37,167 bases of DNA from JAXLVB01 sp044228045 (GCA_044228045.1 JBGAVQ010000014.1:1-37167); one strand, 5' to 3'. Numbered from the stretch's first letter, positions 24,737 through 34,281 are shown. Translations and numbers: made by a program. The notes: generated by a model not told the origin, from the letters alone.

Positions 24737-26083
24737 GCCAGCGACTTGACTTCGGGTATCAATCAACTCAACCAAGGCTACGATGCCGTGCAGGCGTGGG
24801 ATAAAAAATTTTATGAAGACAATATCTTGTCATTGACCAAAGCTTCGGCAAGGGGTTATTTGGTTGAGAACAAAGCACTTATGTTTTTTCTCACCTTTAT
24901 CATAGCCATTTTGGGCGGGTTGATTTTTTCACTGTCGGGGTTAGGCTCGCCTGCTGGCATCAAAAACAACGGCATCTTTTTCAACCCTGCTATGGCTCGA
25001 AAGTGGTTGGGTATTGGCATCGGTACTTTCTTGATTTTGTTTTACATTGGCCTCTATTTTTATCCGCAGTTCATCGCCAACTGGGTCATACTCACCGACC
25101 CTGTCAGTCAGTTTATCAATGGCGGCGAAGCCAGTCGTTGGTTTATGTACGGGTTTCTATATACCATTTCGGTGCTTGTGATGGGTCTCCGCTTTATTAT
25201 CAATTATCGTCACTCCAAGTATCAGGTTGTCAGAACCTTATCTGTTATGTTCTTCCAAACCTGCATTGCATTTATCTTACCCGAGGTCCTCTCAAACCTC
25301 AATCTCCCTTCGGCAGATTTGAAAAATATGTGGCCGTTGGATTATTCTTTTTTCTTTAACTACCGCCTCGACAAGCTCATTGCAGGGGGTGGATTTGGGA
25401 TATTTTTGCTGGTTTGGGGAATCTTTCTATTTCTGATTGGTACACCTATCATGGTTTACTTTTTCGGAAAACGTTGGTATTGTTCGTGGGTGTGTGGCTG
25501 TGGTGGACTGGCCGAAACCCTGGGTGACCCATGGCGGCAGCTTTCGGATAAGTCTATGAAAGCCTGGAAAATCGAACGCTACCTTATTCATGGAGTATTG
25601 GTTTTTGCCATCATTATGACGATTGGGGTGCTATATACTTACTTCACAGGCAGTTACAATTTGCTGGGCTTTATCCCTACCGAATCACTCAAATCAAGCT
25701 ACGGATTCTTTATTGGTTCTATTTTTTCGGGTGTCATTGGCACGGGATTTTACCCTTTGATGGGCAATCGGGTTTGGTGTCGGTTTGGATGCCCGTTGGC
25801 GGCTTATTTGGGCATTATTCAGAAGTACAAATCACGGTTTAGAATCACCACTAACGGCGGGCAATGTATTTCGTGCGGAAATTGCTCTACTTATTGCGAA
25901 ATGGGCATAGATGTACGGGCTTATGCCCAAAAAGGACAGGACATTGTGCGGGCTTCGTGCGTGGGCTGTGGTGTCTGTTCGGCTGTTTGTCCTCGTGGTG
26001 TTTTGAATTTAGAAAATGCCGAAACAGGCACTCGCATTATGATTGCGCCTGAGGTGCTGTTGGGGAATGAAATGAAGAAATAG
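24614..26083 (+). CDS. NosR/NapH-like 4Fe-4S polyferredoxin membrane protein (N-terminus displaced)
   Basis: The 489-residue main part has about six or seven membrane helices and four Cys clusters. Two are membrane-edge motifs, KRWYCSWVCGCGG (CxxxCxC) and NRVWCRFGCP (CxxxCP), typical of NapH/NosR/CcoG-like proteins. Two are classic 4Fe-4S sites near the C-terminus, CISCGNCSTYC and CVGCGVCSAVCP. It probably shuttles electrons across or along the inner membrane with the FAD reductase encoded upstream. The ATG at 24614 is preferred over the TTG at 24572, which would start inside the first duplicate copy out of its native frame. Starting here it lacks the first helix present in the upstream fragment, so function may be altered or lost. 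Confidence 0.82.
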   Translation: MNEFKLTNEILAKNVKAEQLQDVQKQFAPMIDKTYPHLLGFASDLTSGINQLNQGYDAVQAWDKKFYEDNILSLTKASARGYLVENKALMFFLTFIIAILGGLIFSLSGLGSPAGIKNNGIFFNPAMARKWLGIGIGTFLILFYIGLYFYPQFIANWVILTDPVSQFINGGEASRWFMYGFLYTISVLVMGLRFIINYRHSKYQVVRTLSVMFFQTCIAFILPEVLSNLNLPSADLKNMWPLDYSFFFNYRLDKLIAGGGFGIFLLVWGIFLFLIGTPIMVYFFGKRWYCSWVCGCGGLAETLGDPWRQLSDKSMKAWKIERYLIHGVLVFAIIMTIGVLYTYFTGSYNLLGFIPTESLKSSYGFFIGSIFSGVIGTGFYPLMGNRVWCRFGCPLAAYLGIIQKYKSRFRITTNGGQCISCGNCSTYCEMGIDVRAYAQKGQDIVRASCVGCGVCSAVCPRGVLNLENAETGTRIMIAPEVLLGNEMKK

Positions 26084-26125
26084 GGAATTTATAGAATGCG
26101 ACAGAACATATTGGAACATTTTCTG

Positions 26126-26168
26126 AAACTTTTCCTTAGCGTAGGGTTTGCAAACTAAGGAAAAGTTT
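26126..26168. terminator. Bidirectional terminator between convergent operons
   Basis: AAACTTTTCCTTAG (26126-26139) pairs perfectly with 26155-26168 across a 15-nt loop. It lies in the 318-nt gap between the polyferredoxin gene and the convergent glucan operon. Outer segments TATAGAAT/ATTCTATA and GCGACA/TGTCGC could extend or rival the stem. Confidence 0.7.
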
Positions 26169-26248
26169 ATTCTATAAAGATATGTCGCACACTATAATTT
26201 CTCTAAAATTATGGTAAAAGTCCCATAATTTACACCCACTATGCGAGT

Positions 26249-26268
26249 AAAAACCGCAGGTGGTTTTT
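26249..26268. terminator. Second short terminator hairpin
   Basis: AAAAACC (26249-26255) pairs with GGTTTTT (26262-26268) across a 6-nt loop, with more T residues after it. It can serve either strand. The rest of the gap up to 26401 shows no gene. Confidence 0.5.
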
Positions 26269-26401
26269 GTTTATATTTATCAAATTGGCTCATATGCTTG
26301 TTTAATGCAATTTTTGAACCAGTTAATTGGAAAGTTGTCTATTAGTTAAAAAATTAACATTACCCGCTTTTCAGGGCGTGAATTGTGCTGTGTGAGCAGC
26401 A

Positions 26402-27325
26402 CTACGATTGTAAAGCAAATACAAGTTTTGGGGTACGGTCTTCTTTGTATAAACCCCAGTGTTTTTCGGGTTCTAATGGATGAGATGACCCTTTCCAGGG
26501 TTCGTCAAACGCCTCAAAATAAAAAGTGAGGATTTTTGCTTGCTGAGTCCATTCCATCAAGTCTTCAAAGTAGATTTTCTGGTTTTCTTCGCTCACGTGC
26601 TGTGGGTCTATGCCCCTTCCGTTGGAATTGGTAGCCCAGCCTGCTTCGGTAATCACCACGGGTTTTTGGGGATAAAGTTTTGCGACGCTGTAATAGTTCT
26701 CTTTGGTATAATCGAGCGACTCGTGAATATGCTTATACTCCCAAACCGGATAGGTGTGAACCGAGATAAAATCAACTACCTCAGCCAGAGGTTTGAGCTT
26801 GTTGAGCCAAGGCACATAATTTTCACAGAAAGTAACGGGCTGTTTGGCAGCGAGTTTTACTCTTTTGGCAAATTCGACCACCCTTTGAACGGGTACGTAG
26901 TGGTCGGTCCAATCTACACAGGCTTCGTTGCCTACCGATAGCGAAAAAATGATGTCGGGAAATTGGTTTGCCCAGTCAATAAGCCGTTGAATTTTTTCAT
27001 CATTCCTCTGTCGGTTTTCTTCCAGTAGCTCCTCCTCATAAGTACCTCCCCAAGGGCAACTAAAATTGTTCATCTCAGCTTCTATGTAAGCTCCCAACAT
27101 GAGTTTGAAGTCAAGTTTTTCTTGGGTAATCACATCCAATACCGTTTGTGCGTGCGCATCGCAGTCGTAGAGGCGCAGGTATTTCCAGTGGGGTTGTAAG
27201 AGTAACAAATCTTCTTTTACTTGCTCGTAAGAAGGAATTTTTCCGCCAGGCTGCTGCCCATCCCTAAAACCAGAATAACAAATGGCACTGGCGGGCGTTA
27301 GTCTATGTTGTTTAAAGAAATTCAT
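26402..27325 (-). CDS. GH17-like beta-1,3-glucan-active protein (cytoplasmic), copy 2
   Basis: The 307-residue TIM-barrel protein is of the GH17 / exo-beta-1,3-glucanase type (COG5309-like). The expected catalytic residues are the acid/base E134 in SLSVGNEACVDW and the nucleophile E227 in VVITEAGW. YSGFRDGQQPGG near the N-terminus and FYFEAFDEPWK near the C-terminus are also family-like. A TTG at 27331 is in frame, but the ATG at 27325 lies 2 nt after the upstream stop and is preferred. No signal peptide is present, so it should act in the cytoplasm on imported oligosaccharides, as hydrolase or transglycosidase. It is the last gene of the glucan operon and a diverged paralogue of the gene just upstream. 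Confidence 0.85.
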   Translation of the reverse strand: MNFFKQHRLTPASAICYSGFRDGQQPGGKIPSYEQVKEDLLLLQPHWKYLRLYDCDAHAQTVLDVITQEKLDFKLMLGAYIEAEMNNFSCPWGGTYEEELLEENRQRNDEKIQRLIDWANQFPDIIFSLSVGNEACVDWTDHYVPVQRVVEFAKRVKLAAKQPVTFCENYVPWLNKLKPLAEVVDFISVHTYPVWEYKHIHESLDYTKENYYSVAKLYPQKPVVITEAGWATNSNGRGIDPQHVSEENQKIYFEDLMEWTQQAKILTFYFEAFDEPWKGSSHPLEPEKHWGLYKEDRTPKLVFALQS

Positions 27326-27327
27326 TC

Positions 27328-28224
27328 TCAAAATTTCAGGTTTTCATTTTTATCCCAAATGCCCCAATAAGCGCCCACTACGCCTTCGGCTCCCACTTTC
27401 CATGACTCGTCGAAGGACGAGAAGTAGAACACGGGGATGTTGTCGTTGGCAGACCACAATTGGGTATTGATGAAGTAATCTCTTGCGCTATTCTCGGAAG
27501 GTTGTGCCCCTTTTGTGTTTTCGCCGTGGCTGGGCCAACCCGTTTCGGTAATAATCACCTCTTTGCCGTTGGCGGCAGCTTTGGCTTGGTTGTACATGTC
27601 TTTCATGTAGTCGAGCGAGTTATCGAAAGGGCAACCCTCCCAAAAAGGATAGCAATTGCACAAAATCACGTCGCAGGCTTCGGTAATGTCGGGGTGTTCG
27701 GTGAACTCATAGTAGGCATCAACGTAGCCTACGGGTACGTGCGGGAGTTGGGTTTTCACATGGTTGATAAACGTTAGCAGTTCATCTTCGGTTAAATCGT
27801 TCCGGTACATCACTTCGTTGCCTACGGCAGCGATGTCCACAAAACCATCTTTTGCCAATTGTATCAATCCTTCTATTTCACGCTGATTGATGGCAGGGTC
27901 ATTGCCGAGCCATGCCCCTACGAGGGTTTTGATGCCCATTTCTTTGGCTACGATGGGTATCCATTCGTTCCCTTCGGTGCAAGAGAAAGAGCGCACCCAT
28001 TTGGTATGGGGTTTGATGATGCTCATGCGGCGGCGCACCTGTGCTTCCGAAATAATATCTCCGGGTTTTTGTCCGTCTTCATAGAGGCTAAAGCACAAGC
28101 CATGTACGCCGTTTTGTAGGATTTCGGCAAATAAATCTTTCAGGGTTTCTTCAGACTCGCTTGCCACGTAGCTGCTATCTGCTTCAGGTATTAGCGAAAG
28201 AATATGGTCTTTTCTAAATGACAT
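27328..28224 (-). CDS. GH17-like beta-1,3-glucan-active protein (cytoplasmic), copy 1
   Basis: The 298-residue TIM-barrel protein is related to the next gene. Catalytic candidates are E137 in IAAVGNEVMY and E227 in VIITETGWPSHGE, the second being a very typical GH17 nucleophile motif. YFSSFDESWK closes the barrel. I chose the ATG at 28224. A TTG at 28281 with an upstream AAGGAG would add 19 residues, but these look neither like a signal peptide nor like part of the domain. No export signal is seen. The gene is 113 nt after the transporter gene and almost abuts the second GH17 gene, so the pair is co-translated. Family members cleave or rearrange beta-1,3-glucan chains. Confidence 0.83.
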   Translation of the reverse strand: MSFRKDHILSLIPEADSSYVASESEETLKDLFAEILQNGVHGLCFSLYEDGQKPGDIISEAQVRRRMSIIKPHTKWVRSFSCTEGNEWIPIVAKEMGIKTLVGAWLGNDPAINQREIEGLIQLAKDGFVDIAAVGNEVMYRNDLTEDELLTFINHVKTQLPHVPVGYVDAYYEFTEHPDITEACDVILCNCYPFWEGCPFDNSLDYMKDMYNQAKAAANGKEVIITETGWPSHGENTKGAQPSENSARDYFINTQLWSANDNIPVFYFSSFDESWKVGAEGVVGAYWGIWDKNENLKF

Positions 28225-28337
28225 GATGGAAAGTTTTTGAGATTTAAGTAAATAATGAGAAGGTAAGTCGCTAATTTTCAAGGTATTGTACTCCTTAAAA
28301 ATATAAATTAATTTTGCTTAACTACTCACTTACAATA

Positions 28338-29768
28338 TTACAACTCACCTCTTCGGCGTACTAATTCTTCTTTGATTTCTTTGGCTTTGGCTTCGTTGAG
28401 GTCGTAGTTCCACATCACCCAAATAGCCAATGCAGCCGTAGCTGCTGGGATAATGATATCTGCCAAGCGGAGGTTGGTGATGGTATCGGGAGCCTGCACA
28501 GCAAGATTTTGGTCAAAACCTACGAGTTTGAGCACCAACCCACCGAGTACCAAAGCCAGCCCCTGTCCAAGTTTCACCATCCACCAATAAATAGCCCCAA
28601 AGGTGCCTTCTTTGCGGGGCATACCATTGCGGAGTTCGTCTAAGTCACAAACGTCTGCCGTCATGCTCATCATAAGCGTAAACAAGCCCCCAATACCAAA
28701 TGCCATGAGCGGAATAGGGAGGAAAATCATCCACGGGTTACCTGGGGTGAAGCCCCACCATTTGAGAGCATAGCCAACAATGGATATGACCGTAGAAATA
28801 ATAAACGCCTTTCTTTTGCCCCACTTGTTTGCCATTACCGAAACGATGGGTATTACCAAGACTGCGGTTACGATAGCACTGATGGTCGAGAACCATGCAG
28901 GCCAAGAGCCTGCCATGCCGTAGTCGCCTTTGAACAAATAAAAAACAATGATAAAATAGCTGAACGAAGCCACCATTTGAAAACCATTGAACACCAAAAA
29001 AGTAGCTCCGCACAAACGCATGAATGGGTTGTTTTTTGAGATTTTTACGATGCTTCGGAACAAATCGTTGAGGTTGGCTACGATGTTTTTGAGAGAAAGT
29101 TCTGCTCGGTTTTCCAAGTGTGTTTGGTCTATTTCTTTACAAAAAATGGCAGGCAATACGCCCAATACCATGCACCCTGCACCCACGATGATAGAGAGTT
29201 TGCGCACACCCTCGGCTTGGGTGTCGAAAAAGGCGGGATTGGCAATGATAACCCAAAACCACGGCACAATCATCCAAGCAATTTGCCCGATGGTTTGTGA
29301 GAAAGCCATGAGGCGGGTGCGTTCGTTGTAGTCGGACGACATTTCGTAACCTAAGCCAATGAGCGGTGTCGAGAAGATGGTGTTGGCGGTGAGATACACC
29401 AACGACATGATGAGGAAGTACCAGAAGTTATACATTTGGGTATTTTCTGGACTTAACTGCCACAGCATGGCAAACAAGATGCCACACAGAATAGCTCCGG
29501 TGAAAATGTACGGTCGGCGGCGTCCCCACCTTGACGTTGTGTTGTCGGAGATGTACCCCATGATGGGGTCGGTAATGGCATCGTAGATTCGGGGTAGCCC
29601 GCCCAACAAGCCAGCAAGGAAAGGATCCATCCCAAAAGCCGTAAGCAGAAAAAAACTAAAAACACCTAATGCGCCGGGCAATAGGTTGTTTACAAGGTGT
29701 CCTGCGCCGAATGCTAATTTCTGTACGACAGGTACTTTATCTCTCGAATTTGTTGTAGCGTTTGACAT
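28338..29768 (-). CDS. GPH-family (MelB-like) sugar:cation symporter, MFS
   Basis: The 476-residue integral membrane protein has about 12 helices and the glycoside-pentoside-hexuronide signature in the first loop: RIYDAITDPIMGYISDNT then SRWGRRRPYIF. A second family segment, MSMTADVCDLDELRNGMPRKEGTFGA split over two stretches, follows in the second half. It should carry oligosaccharides across the inner membrane by cation symport. Placed between a cytoplasmic phosphorylase gene and two signal-less GH17 genes, it is the likely importer of beta-1,3-gluco-oligosaccharides. It starts 85 nt after the phosphorylase gene. Confidence 0.9.
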   Translation of the reverse strand: MSNATTNSRDKVPVVQKLAFGAGHLVNNLLPGALGVFSFFLLTAFGMDPFLAGLLGGLPRIYDAITDPIMGYISDNTTSRWGRRRPYIFTGAILCGILFAMLWQLSPENTQMYNFWYFLIMSLVYLTANTIFSTPLIGLGYEMSSDYNERTRLMAFSQTIGQIAWMIVPWFWVIIANPAFFDTQAEGVRKLSIIVGAGCMVLGVLPAIFCKEIDQTHLENRAELSLKNIVANLNDLFRSIVKISKNNPFMRLCGATFLVFNGFQMVASFSYFIIVFYLFKGDYGMAGSWPAWFSTISAIVTAVLVIPIVSVMANKWGKRKAFIISTVISIVGYALKWWGFTPGNPWMIFLPIPLMAFGIGGLFTLMMSMTADVCDLDELRNGMPRKEGTFGAIYWWMVKLGQGLALVLGGLVLKLVGFDQNLAVQAPDTITNLRLADIIIPAATAALAIWVMWNYDLNEAKAKEIKEELVRRRGEL

Positions 29769-29853
29769 AGCCGTCAGTTTAGGTGCTTAATGATGATTGT
29801 TTGATGTGTTTGGGAAAGCAATGCTTGCCTTGTTGCTGTATGCTTCTTCCTGC

Positions 29854-32800
29854 TCAGTTACGAAATCGTGGGGGTGCCAAAAACACGCTGATTTTCTTGA
29901 TGCTACCCGTTCGGCGCAATACCGTCATTGTATCGGCTTCGCTCAATTTGAGGCTTTGGCAGGTGTGTATGGTGTTGTCAGTTTTCTCAATTTCGATTCG
30001 TTCTTCGTCGTCGAAAGCATATACCACTGGCACGCTACAATAAGTGAATAGCAAAGACTTTGCACTGAGCGTTATGCTTTGCGGTTGCCCCCATATGTCC
30101 ACATACATTGCTTTTCTTACACTTTTCAAGAATTCCTCTCGGCGAAGCAAAGTAGGTTCAAAAACCAACTGCCTATTCCGCACATACACCCCCAACTCAC
30201 CTATGCGGCACAGGATGTCTTCTTTTACCTGTCCGGTCATGCCCGGCTGCTGTGCGCCTTTGTGCAAGGGTGTGTGCGAGTAGGGCGTAATGGGGAATGC
30301 CCCGTAGTGCTGTGGGGATTTATGTACGCCAATGCCTTCGTTGATGGCATCGTAGTGCGCCGTGAGGCGGTTGATGCTTGCGGCATCGGCATTTTGTTGG
30401 ATAGCCCATAGGCAAGTTTCTTGCACCGCCAACAGCAGCTTCGACACCATGTGCCAGTAAATAGAGCCTAAACCTTCAAAGGCAAAAAATGTACCTGAAC
30501 GCCCCGTAAACTCTTTGTGGTTGAAGACCTCCTCAAAGAGTTGAAGTACCAGCGATTTTTCTGCCTCGACAAGCTCGTTGTAGCGACTGCCCAAGCCCAA
30601 TAAGGCGTTGTACACATCATTAGCATTTTTGAAATTGCCATTAAAATGGTAGTTCCCGTTCAGGTCTTTTTCAATAATAGAGGCGTTATTGTCTTGCTGT
30701 AACTGCAATAGCAATACCGAACGCCCCACCAAAGTTGCCGAGAGGGTGTTTTTTGCCAAAAACGTAGGCAGTGCTTTGTTGGGGTACAGTATGTAGCTGT
30801 GTTGGTCGTGGCGGTACAGCGCACTATGCCTTAGGGCATCCAATACGTGTAGGCTCTCGTCTGCCGTGAGCAAGCCCGAACTCAGCACCGCCACTTGCCC
30901 TTCGAGCATTTCGCTGAGGTGAGAAATCCTTAGCCCATCCTGCTCAAAACTCAACAGGTTGTAGGCGTGATACAAGCTGTCTGTGCGGCGGTTGGCTTTG
31001 ATAGTATGCTCGGCAAATAGGAGCGAGGCATCAATTAAAGCGAGTAAATCGGCTTTGGTAAGGATTTTTTTGTTACCAGAAAAGCCCTTTTCGTAGATTT
31101 GATGGCGGTAGTTACTCCCCGCAACGCCCAAGGCATCGGTGATTATTTTTCGGGTTTTGTCATCAAGCCCCGTAGTGAGCAAATATAAATGAGCCGAAAA
31201 AACAGATGATAGTTCGGTAAAAAACGAGTGTAATTCTGCTGATACCGAAATCTCGTGGATTATCGAATCCGTCATTATGGTTTGCCAAAACTTCAAGAAT
31301 CGCCTCAAATAGCACAGCGTAACCATCGAAACACCATTACCCACGAGGGCGTTGTTGGCATCGTTCCACTCGGGGCGTTGGGTGTTCATCCAGATGCCGC
31401 CTTCGGGTACGAAGTTGGAGAGCTTCGACAGCACCGTTGCTAACAGCTTTTCGGCGAAGGATACCCGGTAAATTTCACCATTCGGAGTAGTAAGCAAAGC
31501 CCCGTCTGCCCCCAAATGCTTCATGCGGGCGTGAATGCGCTTTTCGTTGTGGTGGTCAAACTCAATAGTATTTTTGGGGTTCTTGACGATGTCCTGATAG
31601 GATTTGATTCGATAAGGCACGTTGGCATACACAAAATCAGTCTTGTTGAGGAGTGCTTCTATGGCACCTGATTGGTGCTGTTCGGCAAATTCCAAAAACT
31701 TGAGCAAGTAAATAATCTGATGGTCGCCCCAATAGCCGATGTACGACCAGGGATTGTCGGGTTCGATGGTTTCCCAATCAAAGCCGTCTTTGGTTACTCG
31801 GTACGGATTGTAGCCGTCGAAGGTTGATGCGTTTACAAACTTTGCAATCATCCCCTCAATAAAAGCAGGATAGGCATGAGCGAGTGCTTCCCAGTTCTGA
31901 AATATGTCCCGCCAATTGCCCTGATAGTCCAGAATCTTAGTGCCGTCGGTTTCGTTCTGGGTATTGATAGAAAACTGATTCCACGGGCGGCTGGGGTCGC
32001 CGTGGCGGCGGCTAAACTTCAAGGGTAGGTACTCGGCTGCCAGCCGTATGAAATCAGGGTTGTTTGATGCCTCGGCAACGGCGTTTAGCTCAAACAGCGA
32101 GCATTCATCACGGAGGTTTTCGAGCGATGCTTGTATCTGTTCAAACACACTTTTGTTGGCTTTGTGGAGGTAGTTTTGAAAATCCCATTTCTCGATTTGA
32201 TAGTTGTTATCGAAAATACCCCCTCGCATGATATTGAACAGTACGTTAGCGTAGTGGCGAGCATCTTTTAGCTCATCTGCCGTGTACTGAAAACTGTCGG
32301 CTGCGCCCGTCAATTGCTGTAAGCGTAATGTACCCGCATTGACATCTTCCAGAACTTTTACCGAAAGTGATGCATCGTTTTTAATCTGCTCGGACAGGGC
32401 AATAAGTGCTGAATGGTTCTGATTGACATTGGCAACAGTAAGCCATGTTTTTTCGGCATTTGCTGGTATAACCAACTCACTCACAACAAAATATGCCCCT
32501 TTTTCGCCTTTTACATCTTCTTCTTGCTGCACCGATTTCGCTGCCCTGAATTGGGTCATTTGTAGTGATGAGAGCAGATAAGTGGGGTTTTCTAAGCCCG
32601 TGCTCCATGCAACATTGGCTTTGAGTGCCTCGGCGGGTTCGGCTTTGTCCACGATGATGGCACTTAGTGCGAAGATGCCCAGCCCCGTTTCGGGAATCAA
32701 CTCGGTGCGTTTGTAGGCATCGGCGAGGTTGCTCGTGGTGGTTTGCAAGTCGGTAGGCACACCGTAGGGCATAATATTTTGTAAGCCGTCGGCTATCTGC

Positions 32801-33291
32801 ACCTCAATGGGGCGTTCAGACAGGTTGAACAAGCTCGACCGTTTTACAAAACCGTAGTGATTGCTGCTGCTCCATTCGTACCGAAAGCAAAGCTGGAGGT
32901 CATGGTTAATTTCTTCAAACAAGACTTTGTTGCACCATTTGTTTTGGTAGAGGTTTCTGCTCAGGGTAAATCTACCTTCGCTTCGGGCAGAAAAAGGCTC
33001 CCAGCAAAAAGTTGCATTGTTTTGAGTTAGTCGAATAATGGTTTTGCTACCAGTGTTTTCGGCAGATTCCGTTATTTTGTCGTCGGTGTAGTAAGGAAAC
33101 AAGGCAAAATTGGAGTTCTTTCTGCCAGCACTAATACCGCCGTTGCTCGCCACAAACAGCCAATGGTCAGAATCACTCACAATACTCATGAAGAACGGTC
33201 GCATGGCATCTACATCCGAAATTTTGTAAAACGTTTCGTTGTTGATTTCAACTGTTTCGAGTTTTGTTTCGGTAATGGCTTGTGTGTTCAT
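29854..33291 (-). CDS. Giant GH94/GH149/GH161-like phosphorylase, probable beta-1,3-glucan phosphorylase
   Basis: The 1145-residue cytoplasmic protein has no signal peptide. The first 300 residues are beta-sandwich-like and the middle is an (alpha/alpha)6-type barrel. The catalytic region reads GGIWMNTQRPEWNDANN, with D644 in the WND triplet as candidate general acid, as in the GLADWND-type site of GH94 cellobiose phosphorylases. Other helical-barrel segments are DYQGNWRDIFQNWEAL and YWGDHQIIYLLKF. Its length is well above GH94 (about 800) and fits GH149 or GH161, which phosphorolyse beta-1,3-gluco-oligosaccharides to glucose 1-phosphate. Neighbouring GH16 and GH17 genes support that substrate. 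I cannot separate GH149 from GH161 by eye. Confidence 0.78.
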   Translation of the reverse strand: MNTQAITETKLETVEINNETFYKISDVDAMRPFFMSIVSDSDHWLFVASNGGISAGRKNSNFALFPYYTDDKITESAENTGSKTIIRLTQNNATFCWEPFSARSEGRFTLSRNLYQNKWCNKVLFEEINHDLQLCFRYEWSSSNHYGFVKRSSLFNLSERPIEVQIADGLQNIMPYGVPTDLQTTTSNLADAYKRTELIPETGLGIFALSAIIVDKAEPAEALKANVAWSTGLENPTYLLSSLQMTQFRAAKSVQQEEDVKGEKGAYFVVSELVIPANAEKTWLTVANVNQNHSALIALSEQIKNDASLSVKVLEDVNAGTLRLQQLTGAADSFQYTADELKDARHYANVLFNIMRGGIFDNNYQIEKWDFQNYLHKANKSVFEQIQASLENLRDECSLFELNAVAEASNNPDFIRLAAEYLPLKFSRRHGDPSRPWNQFSINTQNETDGTKILDYQGNWRDIFQNWEALAHAYPAFIEGMIAKFVNASTFDGYNPYRVTKDGFDWETIEPDNPWSYIGYWGDHQIIYLLKFLEFAEQHQSGAIEALLNKTDFVYANVPYRIKSYQDIVKNPKNTIEFDHHNEKRIHARMKHLGADGALLTTPNGEIYRVSFAEKLLATVLSKLSNFVPEGGIWMNTQRPEWNDANNALVGNGVSMVTLCYLRRFLKFWQTIMTDSIIHEISVSAELHSFFTELSSVFSAHLYLLTTGLDDKTRKIITDALGVAGSNYRHQIYEKGFSGNKKILTKADLLALIDASLLFAEHTIKANRRTDSLYHAYNLLSFEQDGLRISHLSEMLEGQVAVLSSGLLTADESLHVLDALRHSALYRHDQHSYILYPNKALPTFLAKNTLSATLVGRSVLLLQLQQDNNASIIEKDLNGNYHFNGNFKNANDVYNALLGLGSRYNELVEAEKSLVLQLFEEVFNHKEFTGRSGTFFAFEGLGSIYWHMVSKLLLAVQETCLWAIQQNADAASINRLTAHYDAINEGIGVHKSPQHYGAFPITPYSHTPLHKGAQQPGMTGQVKEDILCRIGELGVYVRNRQLVFEPTLLRREEFLKSVRKAMYVDIWGQPQSITLSAKSLLFTYCSVPVVYAFDDEERIEIEKTDNTIHTCQSLKLSEADTMTVLRRTGSIKKISVFLAPPRFRN

Positions 33292-33399
33292 TCAAGAGGT
33301 GTAGTTCTTGTTGTTTCTTGATATACAGTACATTATGCCCGCAAGATTGTGTAATCGTATAGTCAGAGGTACTGCCGTTTTTGGTCAAATGAGCGGTGA

Positions 33400-34236
33400 T
33401 TACTTTTGTTTATAGACTTTCACATAATCAACCAGCATTGATTGTGGGAAGGGCGTACCCGAGGTTGGAAATCCAACAAAGTTACCGCCTACTGCCACAT
33501 TGAGGATGATGAAAAAAGGCTTGTTGTAAACCCACTCGCCCGTAACATCTTGGGGCGTAACCCGGTAATACAAGAAGTTATCAACAAAGTAGTCAATGTA
33601 GTCTTCGCCCCACTCTACGGCATAAACATGGTAGTTGGCATCGAAGCGACCGTTGGGCAAAGCATACGATTTGGTTTTGGCATTGCCACCCGAATACCCC
33701 GGTCCGTGAATACTACCATGCGTTAGGGAGGGTTGTTGCCCTCGTTGTTCCATAATGTCAATTTCGCCACATCGGGGCCAGGGCTTCGTGTCAATATCGG
33801 CACCCAACATCCAGAAAGCAGGCCAAATGCCGGGTCCAGTAGTGGTTTTGATACGAGCCTCGATGCGCCCGTATGCCTGTGCAAAAAGCCCTTGTGTTTT
33901 GATACGTGCCGAGGTAAAACCCGAACCTGCAAATGATTCATTTCGGGCGGTGATTACCAGTTTGCCGCTACCGTCTAATTGTATATTGGAGGGTTGGTTG
34001 GTGTAGTATTGCAATTCGCTATTGCCCCAGCCATTAGTGCCCGTGCCAATGTCGAAAGCCCATTTTGCTTTGTCGGGTGCGCTGCCGGAAGCGCCGTTAA
34101 AATCATCACTCCATGTGAGCGTCCATTCTCGCTCAGGCAATGTTTGTACGGCTTCTCTTTCACACCCGTTCATGGCGGCAAAAAGCAGCCCAAAGCTCAA
34201 ACAATGAATCAGTTTGTTTTTATATGCAGTCATCAT
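33400..34236 (-). CDS. GH16 endo-beta-1,3-glucanase (laminarinase-type) lipoprotein
   Basis: The 278-residue lipoprotein (lipid Cys25 after AAMNG) carries one GH16 jelly-roll domain from about residue 38 to the end. The catalytic line GEIDIMEQRG holds E158 (nucleophile), D160 and E163 (acid/base), the ExDxxE form with the extra Met found in laminarinase-type GH16 enzymes. GIWPAFWMLG precedes it and NVAVGG with a closing MLVDYVKVYKQK follows, all typical. It should sit on the cell surface or in the periplasm and cut beta-1,3-glucan chains to oligosaccharides. It lies 45 nt after the binding-protein gene and 108 nt before the phosphorylase gene. Confidence 0.93.
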   Translation of the reverse strand: MMTAYKNKLIHCLSFGLLFAAMNGCEREAVQTLPEREWTLTWSDDFNGASGSAPDKAKWAFDIGTGTNGWGNSELQYYTNQPSNIQLDGSGKLVITARNESFAGSGFTSARIKTQGLFAQAYGRIEARIKTTTGPGIWPAFWMLGADIDTKPWPRCGEIDIMEQRGQQPSLTHGSIHGPGYSGGNAKTKSYALPNGRFDANYHVYAVEWGEDYIDYFVDNFLYYRVTPQDVTGEWVYNKPFFIILNVAVGGNFVGFPTSGTPFPQSMLVDYVKVYKQK

Positions 34237-34281
34237 GCTTCTGTTGTTTTAGGATTTGATGTTGTGTTTTCATCAATCTTG

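Noticed and set aside
28225..28281. TTG start at 28281 for the first GH17 gene, with an AAGGAG upstream
   Set aside because: It adds residues that are neither a signal peptide nor part of the domain, and an ATG is available at 28224. Not fully excluded.
30044..30411. Open frames opposite the phosphorylase gene
   Set aside because: They lie antisense within a long, well-supported coding region and show no protein features of their own.
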